A DNA stretch of 64,000 nt from JAUIIK01 sp041390865. Lineage in GTDB: Bacteria > Chloroflexota > Chloroflexia > Thermomicrobiales > CFX8. The translations under genes and the position numbers were made by a program. Shown here piece by piece: positions 46,045 to 55,330 of the stretch. The DNA is taken from positions 124,001 to 188,000 of the forward strand of contig JAWKPC010000005.1 in NCBI GenBank assembly GCA_041390865.1. Direction: 5' to 3'. Position 1 is the stretch's first letter. Each line of letters opens with the position of its first letter. The notes under the pieces are model-generated. The model saw only the letters and a program-made list of their open reading frames with translations. It was not told the origin of the DNA and searched no databases.

Positions 46045-46831
46045 TCACCGTCATCCAAATCACTGGCGCCTTCTCAACCGAGGCGTGTCCATCTTCCTCT
46101 TCGTCCGCGTGAGCATCCACATCGACCTTCGCGAGGTAGGACACGCCCGGTTCGGTACCGAGCTCGCCGAATACCTCGTAATTCCGGCCTTTGGCTGCCA
46201 GTCGCGAAACTTCGCTGTCGGGATCGTTCAGATCTCCGAAGGTAATTGCATTTGTCGGGCATGTCTGAGCGCACGCCGGCACGATCTCACCGTCTTCTAC
46301 TTCACGGCCGTCATATCGCGCCTCACGGACGCCGCGCCGGATGCGGTGCACACACATCGTGCACTTCTCCATGATGCCGCGGCTCCGAACGGTAACGTCG
46401 GGATTAAGGTGGTTCTTGAACGTGTCCTCGAACTCAGGCGAACGGTAATTGAAGAAGCGCACGTTCCACGGGCAGTTATTGCCGCAGTAGCGTGTACCGA
46501 TACAGCGGTTATAGATCTGCGCGTTGAGCCCGTCCGGCGTGTGATACGTCGCGTAGACCGGGCAAACCGGCTCGCACGGCGCGTTGCCGCAATGTTGACA
46601 GTTCATCGGCAGGTACTGCGGCTTCGCCTCGGTGAAGTCCTCGGCCTCGGTCCAGTACCGCTCGATACGAATCCACTCGATCGCACGATTTTCGTGGAAG
46701 GCGGACTCCTCATTAATCGGGATGTTGTTCTCTGCCTGGCAGGCGACGACACAGGCGCCGCATCCCGTGCAGGCATCCAGGTCGAGGACCATTCCCCATC
46801 GGTGGTCTAGCGCCTCTTGTTGCAACAACAT
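46037..46831 (-). CDS. Alternative complex III iron-sulfur subunit ActB2
   Basis: The 264-residue protein carries ferredoxin-like clusters: 'CTGCGACVVACQAENNIPIN', 'CQHCGNAPCEPVCPVYATYH', 'CIGTRYCGNNCPWNVRFFNY' and 'CTMCVHRIRRGVREA' with 'CAQTCPTNAITFGD'. This gives four Cys-rich sites like the NrfC/PsrB proteins (three 4Fe-4S and one 3Fe-4S in the R. marinus enzyme). In some phyla ActB is one fused protein; here the Fe-S part is a separate gene. It starts at ATG 46831, 35 bases after actB1. Confidence 0.93.
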   Translation of the reverse strand: MLLQQEALDHRWGMVLDLDACTGCGACVVACQAENNIPINEESAFHENRAIEWIRIERYWTEAEDFTEAKPQYLPMNCQHCGNAPCEPVCPVYATYHTPDGLNAQIYNRCIGTRYCGNNCPWNVRFFNYRSPEFEDTFKNHLNPDVTVRSRGIMEKCTMCVHRIRRGVREARYDGREVEDGEIVPACAQTCPTNAITFGDLNDPDSEVSRLAAKGRNYEVFGELGTEPGVSYLAKVDVDAHADEEEDGHASVEKAPVIWMTVNG

Positions 46832-46866
46832 CTCGGCTCTTTCCCCTGCGTTCGGCTTCCGGCCGC

Positions 46867-49115
46867 TTACTCTTCGGCCGAAGGCGGAACGATCCGCACA
46901 ACTTGATACTCTTCGGGCGCAGTCATATCGACCGAGCCCTCCATTCTTGGCAGTTTCTCGAACTCGCCCGGAACTCGCTGGACGTTGGCGCGTGTCCCTG
47001 CCCAGGCAAGCGCGCCGGTTTCAGATTGATGCAGCTCCGGGTCAACGATCTTCATAACGTTCACCCCGCGGCCTTCCGCGTAACGGGTGAAGTGCGTGTG
47101 GCCTTGTCCCATCGGGATGGCTACCACATTCGGTGGCGTCGCGGGATTGACGTAGGCCTGAACTTCGAGGTCTCCACCGGAGTCGAAACGCGAACAATGT
47201 CTCCGGTCCGAACTTCGAGCTCCTCGGCGGTCTCCTTATTCAGAGCCGCCCAGGAAGACCAGGTAACGGTCGTGATCGGATCCGGAAGCGCTTGCATCCA
47301 TGGAAGATTCGCGTATTGACCTGCCCCGAGAGAAGTCGACTCGTAGGGAACCAGGAAGAACGGGTAGTCCTCACTGCTTCCCGAGTACTGCGGCGGTTCG
47401 AAGGCCGGCATCGAGCCGCTTCCCGAACCATCGGGCGCAGACGCTTCGGTGTTCATCCAGACACCCGTCTGAAGAAGTTCGGTCCAGTAGAGCGACGGGT
47501 CGTTGGCCGCCTGGATGTTTCCAGCCGTGCTCGTTCGAAGGGCTTCCGCCTGCTCCTGAACGACTTGCTGCATCGTGGCCCATGGCATCGCATCGCCGAG
47601 CCCGACTTCTTCAGCAATCGTCAACAATACGTCGCCAACCGCCTGAGTGTCGTAAAAGCGCAAGACGACTGGCTGCTGGAATCCAACGACAGGATATCCG
47701 GGCGTCACTGCCGGCATCACCGTGTTCCAGCTTTCGAGCGCAGTCTGGCCGGGGAGGAGCAGATCCGCGTTGACCGACGTCTCGTCGATATAGCGGGAGA
47801 AGCTGATAACCGTATCGGCGTTCTGCAATGCCGCGCCGAGCTCTTCACCCCAGGGTGTTCCATAAACAGGGTTAGCCTGATTGATAAAGATCGTGCCGAA
47901 TTCGCCGCCCTGTATTCGGGACACCATGTCGCGCCAGGCTTGGTCGCTCGCGCCGGCGTCGCGCTCGAGTCCTTCGAAGGGACCTCCGGCGCTGCCGGAA
48001 AGGTACAGGCCACCCGGCGAGTTGATGTTGCCCAGCAACAAGTTCAATGCGTAGATCGCGGTCAGGTTCGAGAGACCGTTCGTGTGCGCGCCAGAGTTGC
48101 CGCCTCCGAACACGACGCTCGGCCCGGAGTTGACGAGGCGATCGGCAACTTCCCGGATCGCATCAGCAGAAACTCCGGTCTGAGACTCGGCGTCTTCCGG
48201 GCTCGGGAGATCGGCCCCGCCGGTAACCGCATTGAACGCGTCAGCGTTCGATCCTCCGCCGTTCTCCATGATCGCTCCGGCAATTGCCATCGCGACCATG
48301 CCTTCGTAGCCGGGGTTGACCGCTAGCCAGCGATCGGCCATGCCTGACGTGCCGTTGATGTTCGAATCGACGTGATAAAGAACTCCGCGCGGAGAACCCT
48401 CGTCATCCTTACGGAATTGCGAGTATCCCTGCCCGTACTGGACCGGCGACATCCAGGTGTGCAGCCAGTCAGCCCCGAAGGACAGGACCGTTTGGGCGTT
48501 CCCGATGTCGGCAAATGGAATCTGGCTGACACCAAAGACGCGGTTTACTGCTTCGAGAAGGACCGCCTCTTCCAGCGGGTCGAAGACAATCCGCTCCCCG
48601 CCGATCCCTTCAATGAAGGCGTCGACGACCTGCTTGAGCGCACCGCTCAGCGGCTCGGTGATGAACAGGGCGCTGCCCTGCGCTCCCCGGACCACTTCGG
48701 CGAACGCATCGAACGCTTCGTTCCATGAAAGGTCGTCGTAGTTCGTCGATCCAGCTCCGACGCGGCGCATGGGATTCCGAATGCGGTCTGGATGGTAGAG
48801 ATCCTGGAGCATCGCCTGACCGCGAGCGTTGAGCGCGCCGTTGCTGACCGGATGGTTCGGGTTACCTTCGATCTTCTTCGCCCGGCCCTCGAAGACCCGG
48901 ACGATCACGCCCGGCGCCTCCTGGCTATCGGAAAAGACCGACGCATACCACGCGTCATTCCCGAAGAGGTAATCCTCTGGCGTATCTCTCGGACTTTCGA
49001 GCTCAAACTCTTCCGGTGCGTCTCCATCGCCCCAGTCGCTGAAATCACACGCCTGGAAGATAATCGCGCCCGCGGCGGATGTGGCCGAAAGTTTGAGAAA
49101 ATCGCGTCGTCTCAT
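46867..49115 (-). CDS. Alternative complex III molybdopterin-oxidoreductase-like subunit ActB1, one frameshift
   Basis: The protein starts with a twin-arginine signal, 'MRRRDFLKLSATSAAGAIIF', so it is folded before export. It then has the catalytic-like domain of the Mo/W-bisPGD family ('GALNARGQAMLQDLYHPDRI', 'SFGADWLHTWMSPVQYGQGY', 'YGTPWGEELGAALQ', 'LLLPGQTALESWNTVMPAVT'), which in ActB binds no molybdenum. Near 47178 one base is missing: the frame goes 'STPVETSKFRPT', while the next frame gives 'GDLEVQAYVNPATPPNVVAI' and 'PMGQGHTHFTRYAEGRGVNV' and stops at 46867. The span is 2249 nt, one short of a multiple of three. Reading across it gives 749 residues of normal structure. Confidence 0.9.
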
Positions 49116-49134
49116 TCGTTTTCTGCCCTCGCCG

Positions 49135-49692
49135 CTAGTAGTGGCACGTCGTGCAGTCGATCGGAGCATCGTTGGCCAGGTGGCACTGCACGCAATCGTC
49201 CATCCGTAGGTCTCGCACCTGTTTGATCTTTTCCATGTTCTGAACATCACCATGACAGGTACTACATTCGACGCCTGCGTTGATGTGCGCTTCATGGACA
49301 AACTGAACATGGTCCGGAAGCTGGTGGACACGTTCCCACTCGACGTCCTCGTAGTTGTTCCAGGCCTCAAGCAGCAACGGGATCTGAGTGCTCGCTTCCG
49401 GCTGAACCGCCCGGTGGCAGAACATGCACTGATCGAGGGACGGAAGGCCAGCGTGCGGCTCCTCGGACGCCGCCCGGTGGCAGAAGGTGCAGTCGAGGTT
49501 GAGCGTGCCTGCGTGGACGGTATGCGGGAAGTCGATCGGCTGATCCGGTGCCGCCTGCGCCGTGGGCGTGAAAACTGTCCGCTGCAGGATCAGAAGCACT
49601 GCGATCCCGACGACGAGCAGGATAATCGGCGAAGCCATGACCGTATAGGCAACGGCCGGCTTTCGGAACATTCCGCGTATCCGATTGCCCAA
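49135..49692 (-). CDS. actA: Alternative complex III multi-heme cytochrome c subunit ActA
   Basis: The product is 185 residues with one N-terminal helix ('VMASPIILLVVGIAVLLILQ') and five CxxCH heme sites: 'CTFCHRAASE', 'CMFCHRAV', 'CSTCHGDV', 'CVQCHLAND' and the terminal 'CTTCHY'. This matches the penta-heme ActA of Rhodothermus and Chloroflexus. Further His residues ('DFPHTVHAG', 'FVHEAHINAG') are likely distal ligands. It starts at TTG 49692 with AAAGGA eight bases upstream; ATG 49671 is an alternative. The last heme site ends right at the C-terminus. It faces outward and accepts electrons from ActB. Confidence 0.94.
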   Translation of the reverse strand: MGNRIRGMFRKPAVAYTVMASPIILLVVGIAVLLILQRTVFTPTAQAAPDQPIDFPHTVHAGTLNLDCTFCHRAASEEPHAGLPSLDQCMFCHRAVQPEASTQIPLLLEAWNNYEDVEWERVHQLPDHVQFVHEAHINAGVECSTCHGDVQNMEKIKQVRDLRMDDCVQCHLANDAPIDCTTCHY

Positions 49693-49760
49693 GCTATCGG
49701 TCCTTTCTCCGTCGACTCTCGGAACTGCCAGATGCGTCCGGGGTCGCTACCAACGATCTA

Positions 49761-50051
49761 CTAGTAGTACGTATGCTCATAGATGTCGAATGCAAAATCA
49801 AGGCTGCTGATCCACAGAAATGCGAGGATAATTGCACCGACACCTGCGACGGCGGCGAGCGCGAAGAACATAGGCCGCAGTCCACGCGCCCTCTCGGGAG
49901 CATGGCCGGTGTAGATCAGAGACGGGACGAGCGCGCGGGCGACAAGGATCGAGCCCGCAAACGTCACGATGGTGAGATGAAGGATTGCGAGATACAGGAG
50001 ACTCTGGTTGAGGTCATCCCAAGTGGACTGTACAAGTGGTTCGATGCCCAA
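49761..50051 (-). CDS. Small membrane protein at the head of the act operon
   Basis: The sequence from TTG 50051 ('LGIEPLVQSTWDDLNQSLLY') gives a 96-residue protein with two helices, 'LAILHLTIVTFAGSILVARA' and 'FFALAAVAGVGAIILAFLWI', and a C-terminal 'FDIYEHTYY'. The frame is open back to a TTG at 50198, but those 49 residues are low-complexity and there is no ribosome-binding site, whereas GGGGGA sits just before 50051. I do not recognise a family. Its position upstream of actA suggests an accessory or assembly subunit of the complex. Confidence 0.6.
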   Translation of the reverse strand: MGIEPLVQSTWDDLNQSLLYLAILHLTIVTFAGSILVARALVPSLIYTGHAPERARGLRPMFFALAAVAGVGAIILAFLWISSLDFAFDIYEHTYY

Positions 50052-50257
50052 TGAATCCCCCGATTCATCCCCCGCGTCACAACTCCGCGCAGAAGCTGCT
50101 GATGACGCCCTCAGTGCCTCGTTCGCAATTGTCGCCCGATTCCCCCGAATCGTAAACGGCGACGATGCTTTATAGGCCCTTACGTGCTCCGGCGTCAAGT
50201 CGCGTGTCAGAATCTCCGAAGCAGGACAGTGTTACCTAATTGTGAAAGAATTATCAA

Positions 50258-51529
50258 GTGTCCGAACACCCACCGAAAACCCATGTGATCATCGTCGGCA
50301 TCGGTTTCGCAGGCCTGGAAACCGCACGCACACTGGCAAATCAGCCTGGAATCCTCGTGACGGTCATCGACCGAACGAATCATCACCTCTTCCAGCCGTT
50401 GCTCTACCAGGTGGCGATCGCCGGGCTCGAAGCGCCCGAGATCGCCGAACCGGCCCGGGCGCTGCTACGGAAATTTCCCAACATCAGATTCCTCATGGGC
50501 ACGGTACGCAGCGTCGATCTCGACCAGCGCATCGTCTCCGTCGACGGCCGGCGGCTGCGCTACGACTACCTCGTCGTCGCCACCGGCAGTACGACCGCCC
50601 ACTTCAACATCCCCGGCATAGATGAGCACGCGTTCGAGATGAAGACGCTCGCCCAGGCGCTCACGATTCGCGACCAGATCCTCTCGGCATGCGAGGAGGC
50701 GACCCGCGAACATGACCCGGAACGCCGCAATGCTCTGCTGACGTTCGTCATCGTCGGAGGTGGGGCAACCGGTGTCGAGCTGGCCGGATCGCTGGCAGAG
50801 CTCAAGCTGCACGTCCTGCCGCGAGACTACCCGGAGATCCGCGCCGACGAGTTCCGCGTCCTGATGGTCGAATCGACCGACTACCCGCTCGCATCGATGG
50901 GCGAAAAGCTTGGCCGCTACACGCTTCGGACGCTGGAAGACCACTTCAAGGTCGAGATCATCAATGGCGCCAGGGTCACTGAGGTTCGCTCAGACGGCGT
51001 TGTAACCGACCAGGGCGAGCATATCCCCGCCTACACCGTCATCTGGACGGCAGGGATCGTCGGGGCGCGATTCCCGGGGCTTCCAGAACCGGCTCGCGGT
51101 GGGCGGATACCGACGGACCAGACGTTGGCCCTTGCCGATTACCCCAATGTTTTCGTCATCGGCGACCTGAACAGCACGATGGACCCGGAAACGGACGAAC
51201 CATATCCCCAGCTCGCGCAGACGGCGGTCCAGCAAGGGGAACGTACCGGCAAGAACATCTTGCGCGCGGTGCGGGGAAAACCGCTGAAGCCGTTTCACTA
51301 CGCCGACAAGGGCGTCTACGTCACGATGGGCCGGAACAAGGGCGTTGCCCAGGTAGCCAGGCTGGAATTCACCGGGTTCCCGGCATGGTTCGCCTGGCTC
51401 GGCATCCATCTCATCCTTCTGGCCGGATTCAGAAACCGCATACTCGTCCTGACAAGCTGGATCTACAGCTACTTCACCTACGATTTTGCCGTCCGGGTCA
51501 TCCACCGCCGGCGACGATTTCCGAAGTAG
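50258..51529 (+). CDS. NADH:quinone oxidoreductase type II (NDH-2-like FAD protein)
   Basis: The product is 423 residues. The FAD-binding Rossmann motif is 'HVIIVGIGFAGLETARTLAN', followed by 'VIDRTNHHLFQPLLYQVA', a signature of type II NADH dehydrogenases. The NADH motif is 'VIVGGGATGVELAGSLAELK', and the second FAD motif 'NVFVIGDLNSTMDP' precedes 'YPQLAQTAVQQGERTGKNIL'. The C-terminal 60 residues ('FAWLGIHLILLAGFRNRILV', 'SWIYSYFTYDFAVRVIH') form the membrane-associated tail. It starts at GTG 50258 and is divergent from the act operon. It would feed electrons from NADH into the quinone pool that complex III oxidises. The Shine-Dalgarno sequence is weak. Confidence 0.93.
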   Translation: MSEHPPKTHVIIVGIGFAGLETARTLANQPGILVTVIDRTNHHLFQPLLYQVAIAGLEAPEIAEPARALLRKFPNIRFLMGTVRSVDLDQRIVSVDGRRLRYDYLVVATGSTTAHFNIPGIDEHAFEMKTLAQALTIRDQILSACEEATREHDPERRNALLTFVIVGGGATGVELAGSLAELKLHVLPRDYPEIRADEFRVLMVESTDYPLASMGEKLGRYTLRTLEDHFKVEIINGARVTEVRSDGVVTDQGEHIPAYTVIWTAGIVGARFPGLPEPARGGRIPTDQTLALADYPNVFVIGDLNSTMDPETDEPYPQLAQTAVQQGERTGKNILRAVRGKPLKPFHYADKGVYVTMGRNKGVAQVARLEFTGFPAWFAWLGIHLILLAGFRNRILVLTSWIYSYFTYDFAVRVIHRRRRFPK

Positions 51530-51542
51530 GACGAGTAACTCG

Positions 51543-52340
51543 CTAGCCGGGCTTGCTTGCCTCGATCGAGAGCATCAGTGGCAGCTGGAGGAAGCCGTCG
51601 GGAATCCTCCACCAGCCATCGTCGCCTTTGACCATGAATGGCAGCATCTGCCAGGCGAGCATCGGATACTCGCCGATCCGGTCGATCCTCAGGCCTGAAG
51701 CGATGAGTGCGTTAACGATTTCCTCGAGCCGATGGTGCCACTCGCGCGTGTCACGGTTGGCGACGTTCTCCGCCGCGTCGGCATACGATCCATCTTCGGC
51801 GAATTCGAACACGCGGCCGCTGTTGAAGTAGCCGTATTCGAACTCGAAATCCTCGACGTCATCCTGCTTGAACACCCACGCGATCGGATGGCCGTCGAGA
51901 AAGACGAAACGGCCGCCAGGCTGGAGATGGTTGGCAACGACACCAGCCCAGGCCTCGATGTCGGGCAGCCAGGTGATCGTCCCGTGCGAGGTGAAGACGA
52001 TATCGAATTGCTCGTCGAGGTGGTCCGGCAGATCGTAGATATTCGCCTCGATGAACCGGGCGTCCAGCCCCAGTTCATCCGCCAGCGCTCGGGCGAGCTC
52101 AATCGCCGGCGGCGAGAAATCGACACCGGTCACGACCGCGCCCTCGCGGGCCAGCGACAGCGTGTCCATCCCGAAGTGGCACTGAAGGTGCAGCAATCTC
52201 TTACCCTGAAGCTCGCCGAGCATCCTCATCGACAGGTCGTCGACGCTGTTTCGTCCAGCCCTGAAGCTCTCGAGATCGTAGAACGCCGAGTCTCGATGGG
52301 CCGGGACAAGCTCATTCCATCGAGCCCGATTGATGTCCAT
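51543..52340 (-). CDS. Class I SAM-dependent methyltransferase
   Basis: The product is 265 residues. 'DINRARWNELVPAHRDSAFY' with 'DLESFRAGRNSVDDL' precedes the SAM-binding core: 'LLHLQCHFGMDTLSLAREGA', 'VTGVDFSPPAIELARALADE', 'ARFIEANIYDLPDHLDEQFD' and 'LQPGGRFVFLDGHPIAWVFK'. Motif I is 'LQCHFGMDT' in place of GxGxG, a known variant group of bacterial methyltransferases found next to varied metabolic genes. The substrate is unknown. ATG 52340 is preceded by GGGAAGAG; GTG/ATG codons further up (52361, 52367) are possible. Confidence 0.88.
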   Translation of the reverse strand: MDINRARWNELVPAHRDSAFYDLESFRAGRNSVDDLSMRMLGELQGKRLLHLQCHFGMDTLSLAREGAVVTGVDFSPPAIELARALADELGLDARFIEANIYDLPDHLDEQFDIVFTSHGTITWLPDIEAWAGVVANHLQPGGRFVFLDGHPIAWVFKQDDVEDFEFEYGYFNSGRVFEFAEDGSYADAAENVANRDTREWHHRLEEIVNALIASGLRIDRIGEYPMLAWQMLPFMVKGDDGWWRIPDGFLQLPLMLSIEASKPG

Positions 52341-52400
52341 CTCTTCCCGGTGCTTGACCATCGGCACTGTCCGTTTCCGTCAGCACGCTGTTGGCTGCGG

Positions 52401-53291
52401 CTACTTCTCGACGCTCGGATGAATCAACAGCAACGGGACGGTTGTGTGCTGGAGCACGCGGTTTGCGACCGAGCCGAGGATCAGACGGCCAATACCACCT
52501 CGCCCATGGGTCGCCATGGCGATCATGTCGGCGCCACAGGACTTGGCGCAATCGAGGATCTGGTCCGCCGCGCCGCCGTCCCGGAGCTCCGAACTCACCT
52601 CGTAGCCATGCTCTTTCAGCTTCCCGCCGAGCGCCTCCAGGTGTTGTTCGGACATTTCCCGGCTCGCCTCGATGTATTGGCTGACGAGTCCCGCATCGAA
52701 GGCACTCGCGCCCCAACCGGGGGACTCCAGCACCCGCAGCAGATGGAGCTGAGGCTTCGGCTCCCCGACAATCGAAGGCGTGATCGATGATGCTATCGCT
52801 GAATTCGGTGCCGTCCGTCGGAAGCAGGATGCAATCGAGCGACTTCGGGAGGGCCGAATTGCTACTTTGCATATTTGGACAACGATAACCGGGTTGTGGA
52901 CGTCGTGGATGACCTTGAGCGCAACGCTGCCGAGTATCGTGATCTGCAGACGCCGCGTCCATGGCTCGCGAGAACGAGGATGGCGTCCTTCGTCGATTCA
53001 ACTCTGGATTTCCTCGGCCGGGCGGCCGATACGCACCTCGGTCTGAACATTGTCGCCAAGACGTGGCCAGCCCGATGAGATACTCACGCCGCTCATCGAG
53101 CCCAGGCATCAAGCTCATCTTCGAGCGTGAACGCGGCTGACTCGATCCAGGCATCGAATTCGGTCGTGATTTCGACGACGGACAGGCAGCTTGAGACGGC
53201 CCTCATGGCGCTCGGCGATGAGCTGCGCGAACGGCAGCGCCTGCTCCGACGCATCCGAGCCGTCCAGGGGCACAATCACGGTTCTGGTCAT
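52401..53291 (-). pseudogene. Tandem universal-stress (UspA) protein, frameshifted
   Basis: Read from ATG 53291, the first domain starts 'MTRTVIVPLDGSDASEQALP' with 'FAQLIAERHEG', then continues in other frames ('DAILVLASHGRGVCRS'). The second domain starts 'PKSLDCILLPTDGTEFSDSI' and shifts, then ends intact with 'DMIAMATHGRGGIGRLILGS' and 'VANRVLQHTTVPLLLIHPS'. The G-2x-G-9x-G-S/T ATP-binding motif is intact in domain 2. Tandem Usp proteins of about 280-290 residues are common in this phylum. At least three indels are needed to read it through. Confidence 0.75.
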
Positions 53292-53504
53292 GGTCTTACT
53301 ACGCTTTCACGTCATTCCGGTAGATCTACTGACGTCGCCAGCATATTAGCCCTTGGCCAGCCCTGTACACCTCTCGCAGGTGCAACGGCTTCCTGAAGGC
53401 CTCAGTCAATCCGACAATCCAAGCGAATATCCGGGCTCGCAGCATCCAAGCCGGTTGCCTGGCGAGACCGCAGGTGTCGGCCGAATCTGGATTCCGAAGG
53501 AGAA

Positions 53505-54398
53505 TCAGTTTCGCTGGTCGAGCAATTCGTCGATCTCCCGCCGTAAGCCGGCCAGATCCTGACGAAGCTCGTCGGAGAGATCTCGTCCACGCAGCTCGTC
53601 GAGGGATTTTGAAAGGCGCTTCGTCTGGCGTCCTGCAGTCTGGTAAAGCCGGGTCAGTACCGGATCGGTATCCACGGCCTGCGCGAGATCGAGTAGAGCG
53701 GCCGCCTCGGCCGCCGACGATGCGTCGCGCACGGACCTGGCAGCCTCGTCGAGGTCGGCGGAGTCGAGACGTCCATCGCTGATCCGTTCGGCCAGCTCTT
53801 CCTGGACGTCCTCATCCAGACGCTGAACCGCTCTCGTCTGCTTCTCACTGACCACGCCGTCGCGCAGCAGCGCCCGGAACCCGTCCGACAGCTTCTCGGT
53901 TCCCAGCAGCTGAAACAACCTGCTACGGCGTATCCCGACGGCCTCGGCAACCTGATCCCATGGCGCATCGTCCATCTGATCCTTTAGCGCCCTGAGGGCC
54001 TGGGCCCGGTCGAGGGCGTTCAGATCCTCACGAACGATGTTCTCCATCAGTTGCTGGAGAAGAACGTGCTCCTGATCGATCTCGCGGACGATAGCGGGTA
54101 TTGACTCCAGGCCGGCCTGTCGGGCCGCGCGCCAACGCCGTTCACCATGGATGACGATGTAAACATCCTGCGCATCGTCGTAGCGAACGGCGATCGGCTG
54201 CAAGATGCCTTGTTGCCGGACCGAGTCGGCCAGCTCCTTGAGCGAATCGTCATCGATCGACGTCCGGGGCTGATCCGGATCCGGCACGATCCTGTCGAGA
54301 CGGATCTCCTTGGCGTTGACGAGATCGCTGACGCCGGCCGCCTGCGGGCGGGTATCGGTAAACAGATCATCGACGGTGAATCGCCTGCGGCTAGACAC
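53505..54398 (-). CDS. parB: ParB/Spo0J chromosome-partitioning protein
   Basis: The product is 297 residues. 'LDRIVPDPDQPRTSIDDDSL' with 'KELADSVRQQGILQPIAVRY', 'VIHGERRWRAARQAGLESIP' (the CTP-binding GERRxRA motif) and 'ENIVREDLNALDRAQALRAL' form the N-terminal domain. The helix-turn-helix 'QVAEAVGIRRSRLFQLLGTE' and a charged C-terminal dimer region follow. It loads on parS sites and spreads as a CTP clamp. GTG 54398 overlaps the parA stop by eight bases and has GGAG nine bases upstream. I saw no parS sequence in the window. N-terminal 30 residues are less conserved than usual. Confidence 0.93.
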   Translation of the reverse strand: MSSRRRFTVDDLFTDTRPQAAGVSDLVNAKEIRLDRIVPDPDQPRTSIDDDSLKELADSVRQQGILQPIAVRYDDAQDVYIVIHGERRWRAARQAGLESIPAIVREIDQEHVLLQQLMENIVREDLNALDRAQALRALKDQMDDAPWDQVAEAVGIRRSRLFQLLGTEKLSDGFRALLRDGVVSEKQTRAVQRLDEDVQEELAERISDGRLDSADLDEAARSVRDASSAAEAAALLDLAQAVDTDPVLTRLYQTAGRQTKRLSKSLDELRGRDLSDELRQDLAGLRREIDELLDQRN

Positions 54399-55173
54399 GT
54401 TCGGGGCGCTCCACTTCCAGTCCGGCAAGCGTCGCCGCGATATCCCGGTAGGCCGCCGACAGCGGCGAGTTCGGCATGTAATCGAGGATCGACGTGTTCT
54501 CGACGATCGACTCGGCACCTTTCACCGATAGCGGAACCGCGGCGAGCAGCGGGATCGTCGGGAATTGCTCGCGCAACGTCTCGATCATATCGTTGGCGAG
54601 CCTCGAAGAGTGGTGCACTTTCGTCGGCAGGAACCCGACGACACGCAGATCCGGATTCAACCGGCGAACCCGGTTGATCGTCTCGAACAGGCGTCGCAGG
54701 ACCATGATCGAGAGCGGGTGCGGCTCGATCGGCACGACCAGCTCACCGACGGCGACCAGGATGTTGATGCTCAGGATGTTCAGCGCCGGCGGAGAGTCAA
54801 TCAGGACGTAGTCGAACGCGTCGCCGGCCAATCCCGACAGCGCATACTCGAAGCGTCGCTCGCGTTCGAGCACGTTCAGCAGTTCCAGTTCGGCGGCAGC
54901 CAGATCGGGATGACTCGGGGCGATCCAGACGTCGGGAATGGAGGATGGTTGGACGATATCCCTCAGCCGAACGTCATCATCCACGAGCGCTTCGTAGATC
55001 GAGCGGTCGAGTGACGGCACATCGACCCCAACCGCCATCGTCAGGCTGGCCTGAGGATCCATGTCGATCACGAGTACCCGTGAACCGCGCTCAACAAGCG
55101 CAGCGGCGACATTGAGCGTGCTTGTGGTTTTGGCTGTGCCGCCCTTCTGATTGAAGAAGGCGATCGTCCGCAT
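54391..55173 (-). CDS. parA: ParA-type chromosome-partitioning ATPase
   Basis: The product is 260 residues. The deviant Walker A is 'IAFFNQKGGTAKTTSTLNVA', followed by 'VLVIDMDPQASLTMAVGVDV', Walker B 'FDYVLIDSPPALNILSINIL' and 'VVPIEPHPLSIMVLRRLFET'. It is the short chromosomal ParA/Soj type without an N-terminal DNA-binding extension. The Lys in 'GGTAKTT' fits the family pattern KGGxxKTT. ATG 55173 is the best start; an upstream ATG 55212 adds 13 residues without a binding site. It is upstream of parB in the same unit. Confidence 0.94.
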   Translation of the reverse strand: MRTIAFFNQKGGTAKTTSTLNVAAALVERGSRVLVIDMDPQASLTMAVGVDVPSLDRSIYEALVDDDVRLRDIVQPSSIPDVWIAPSHPDLAAAELELLNVLERERRFEYALSGLAGDAFDYVLIDSPPALNILSINILVAVGELVVPIEPHPLSIMVLRRLFETINRVRRLNPDLRVVGFLPTKVHHSSRLANDMIETLREQFPTIPLLAAVPLSVKGAESIVENTSILDYMPNSPLSAAYRDIAATLAGLEVERPERV

Positions 55174-55330
55174 CGTTAGCCCAGCGTCCTGCCATCGGGT
55201 GTAACCGTACATACAGGTGTCGAGTATACGGCGTTACCCGCCAGCGTGTCTGACGTGCCATGATAGTGACGGTGAGAACCGGGCAAATCGCCTCGGTCCT
55301 AGAGTTGTGCCGGGAGGCGCAAGGTCGATC

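Noticed and set aside
53127..53396. Plus-strand open frame opposite the Usp gene
   Set aside because: Antisense to a recognisable, though frameshifted, UspA protein.
53505..55173. parS site near parAB
   Set aside because: I looked for a TGTTNCACGTGAAACA-like site and saw none in the window.
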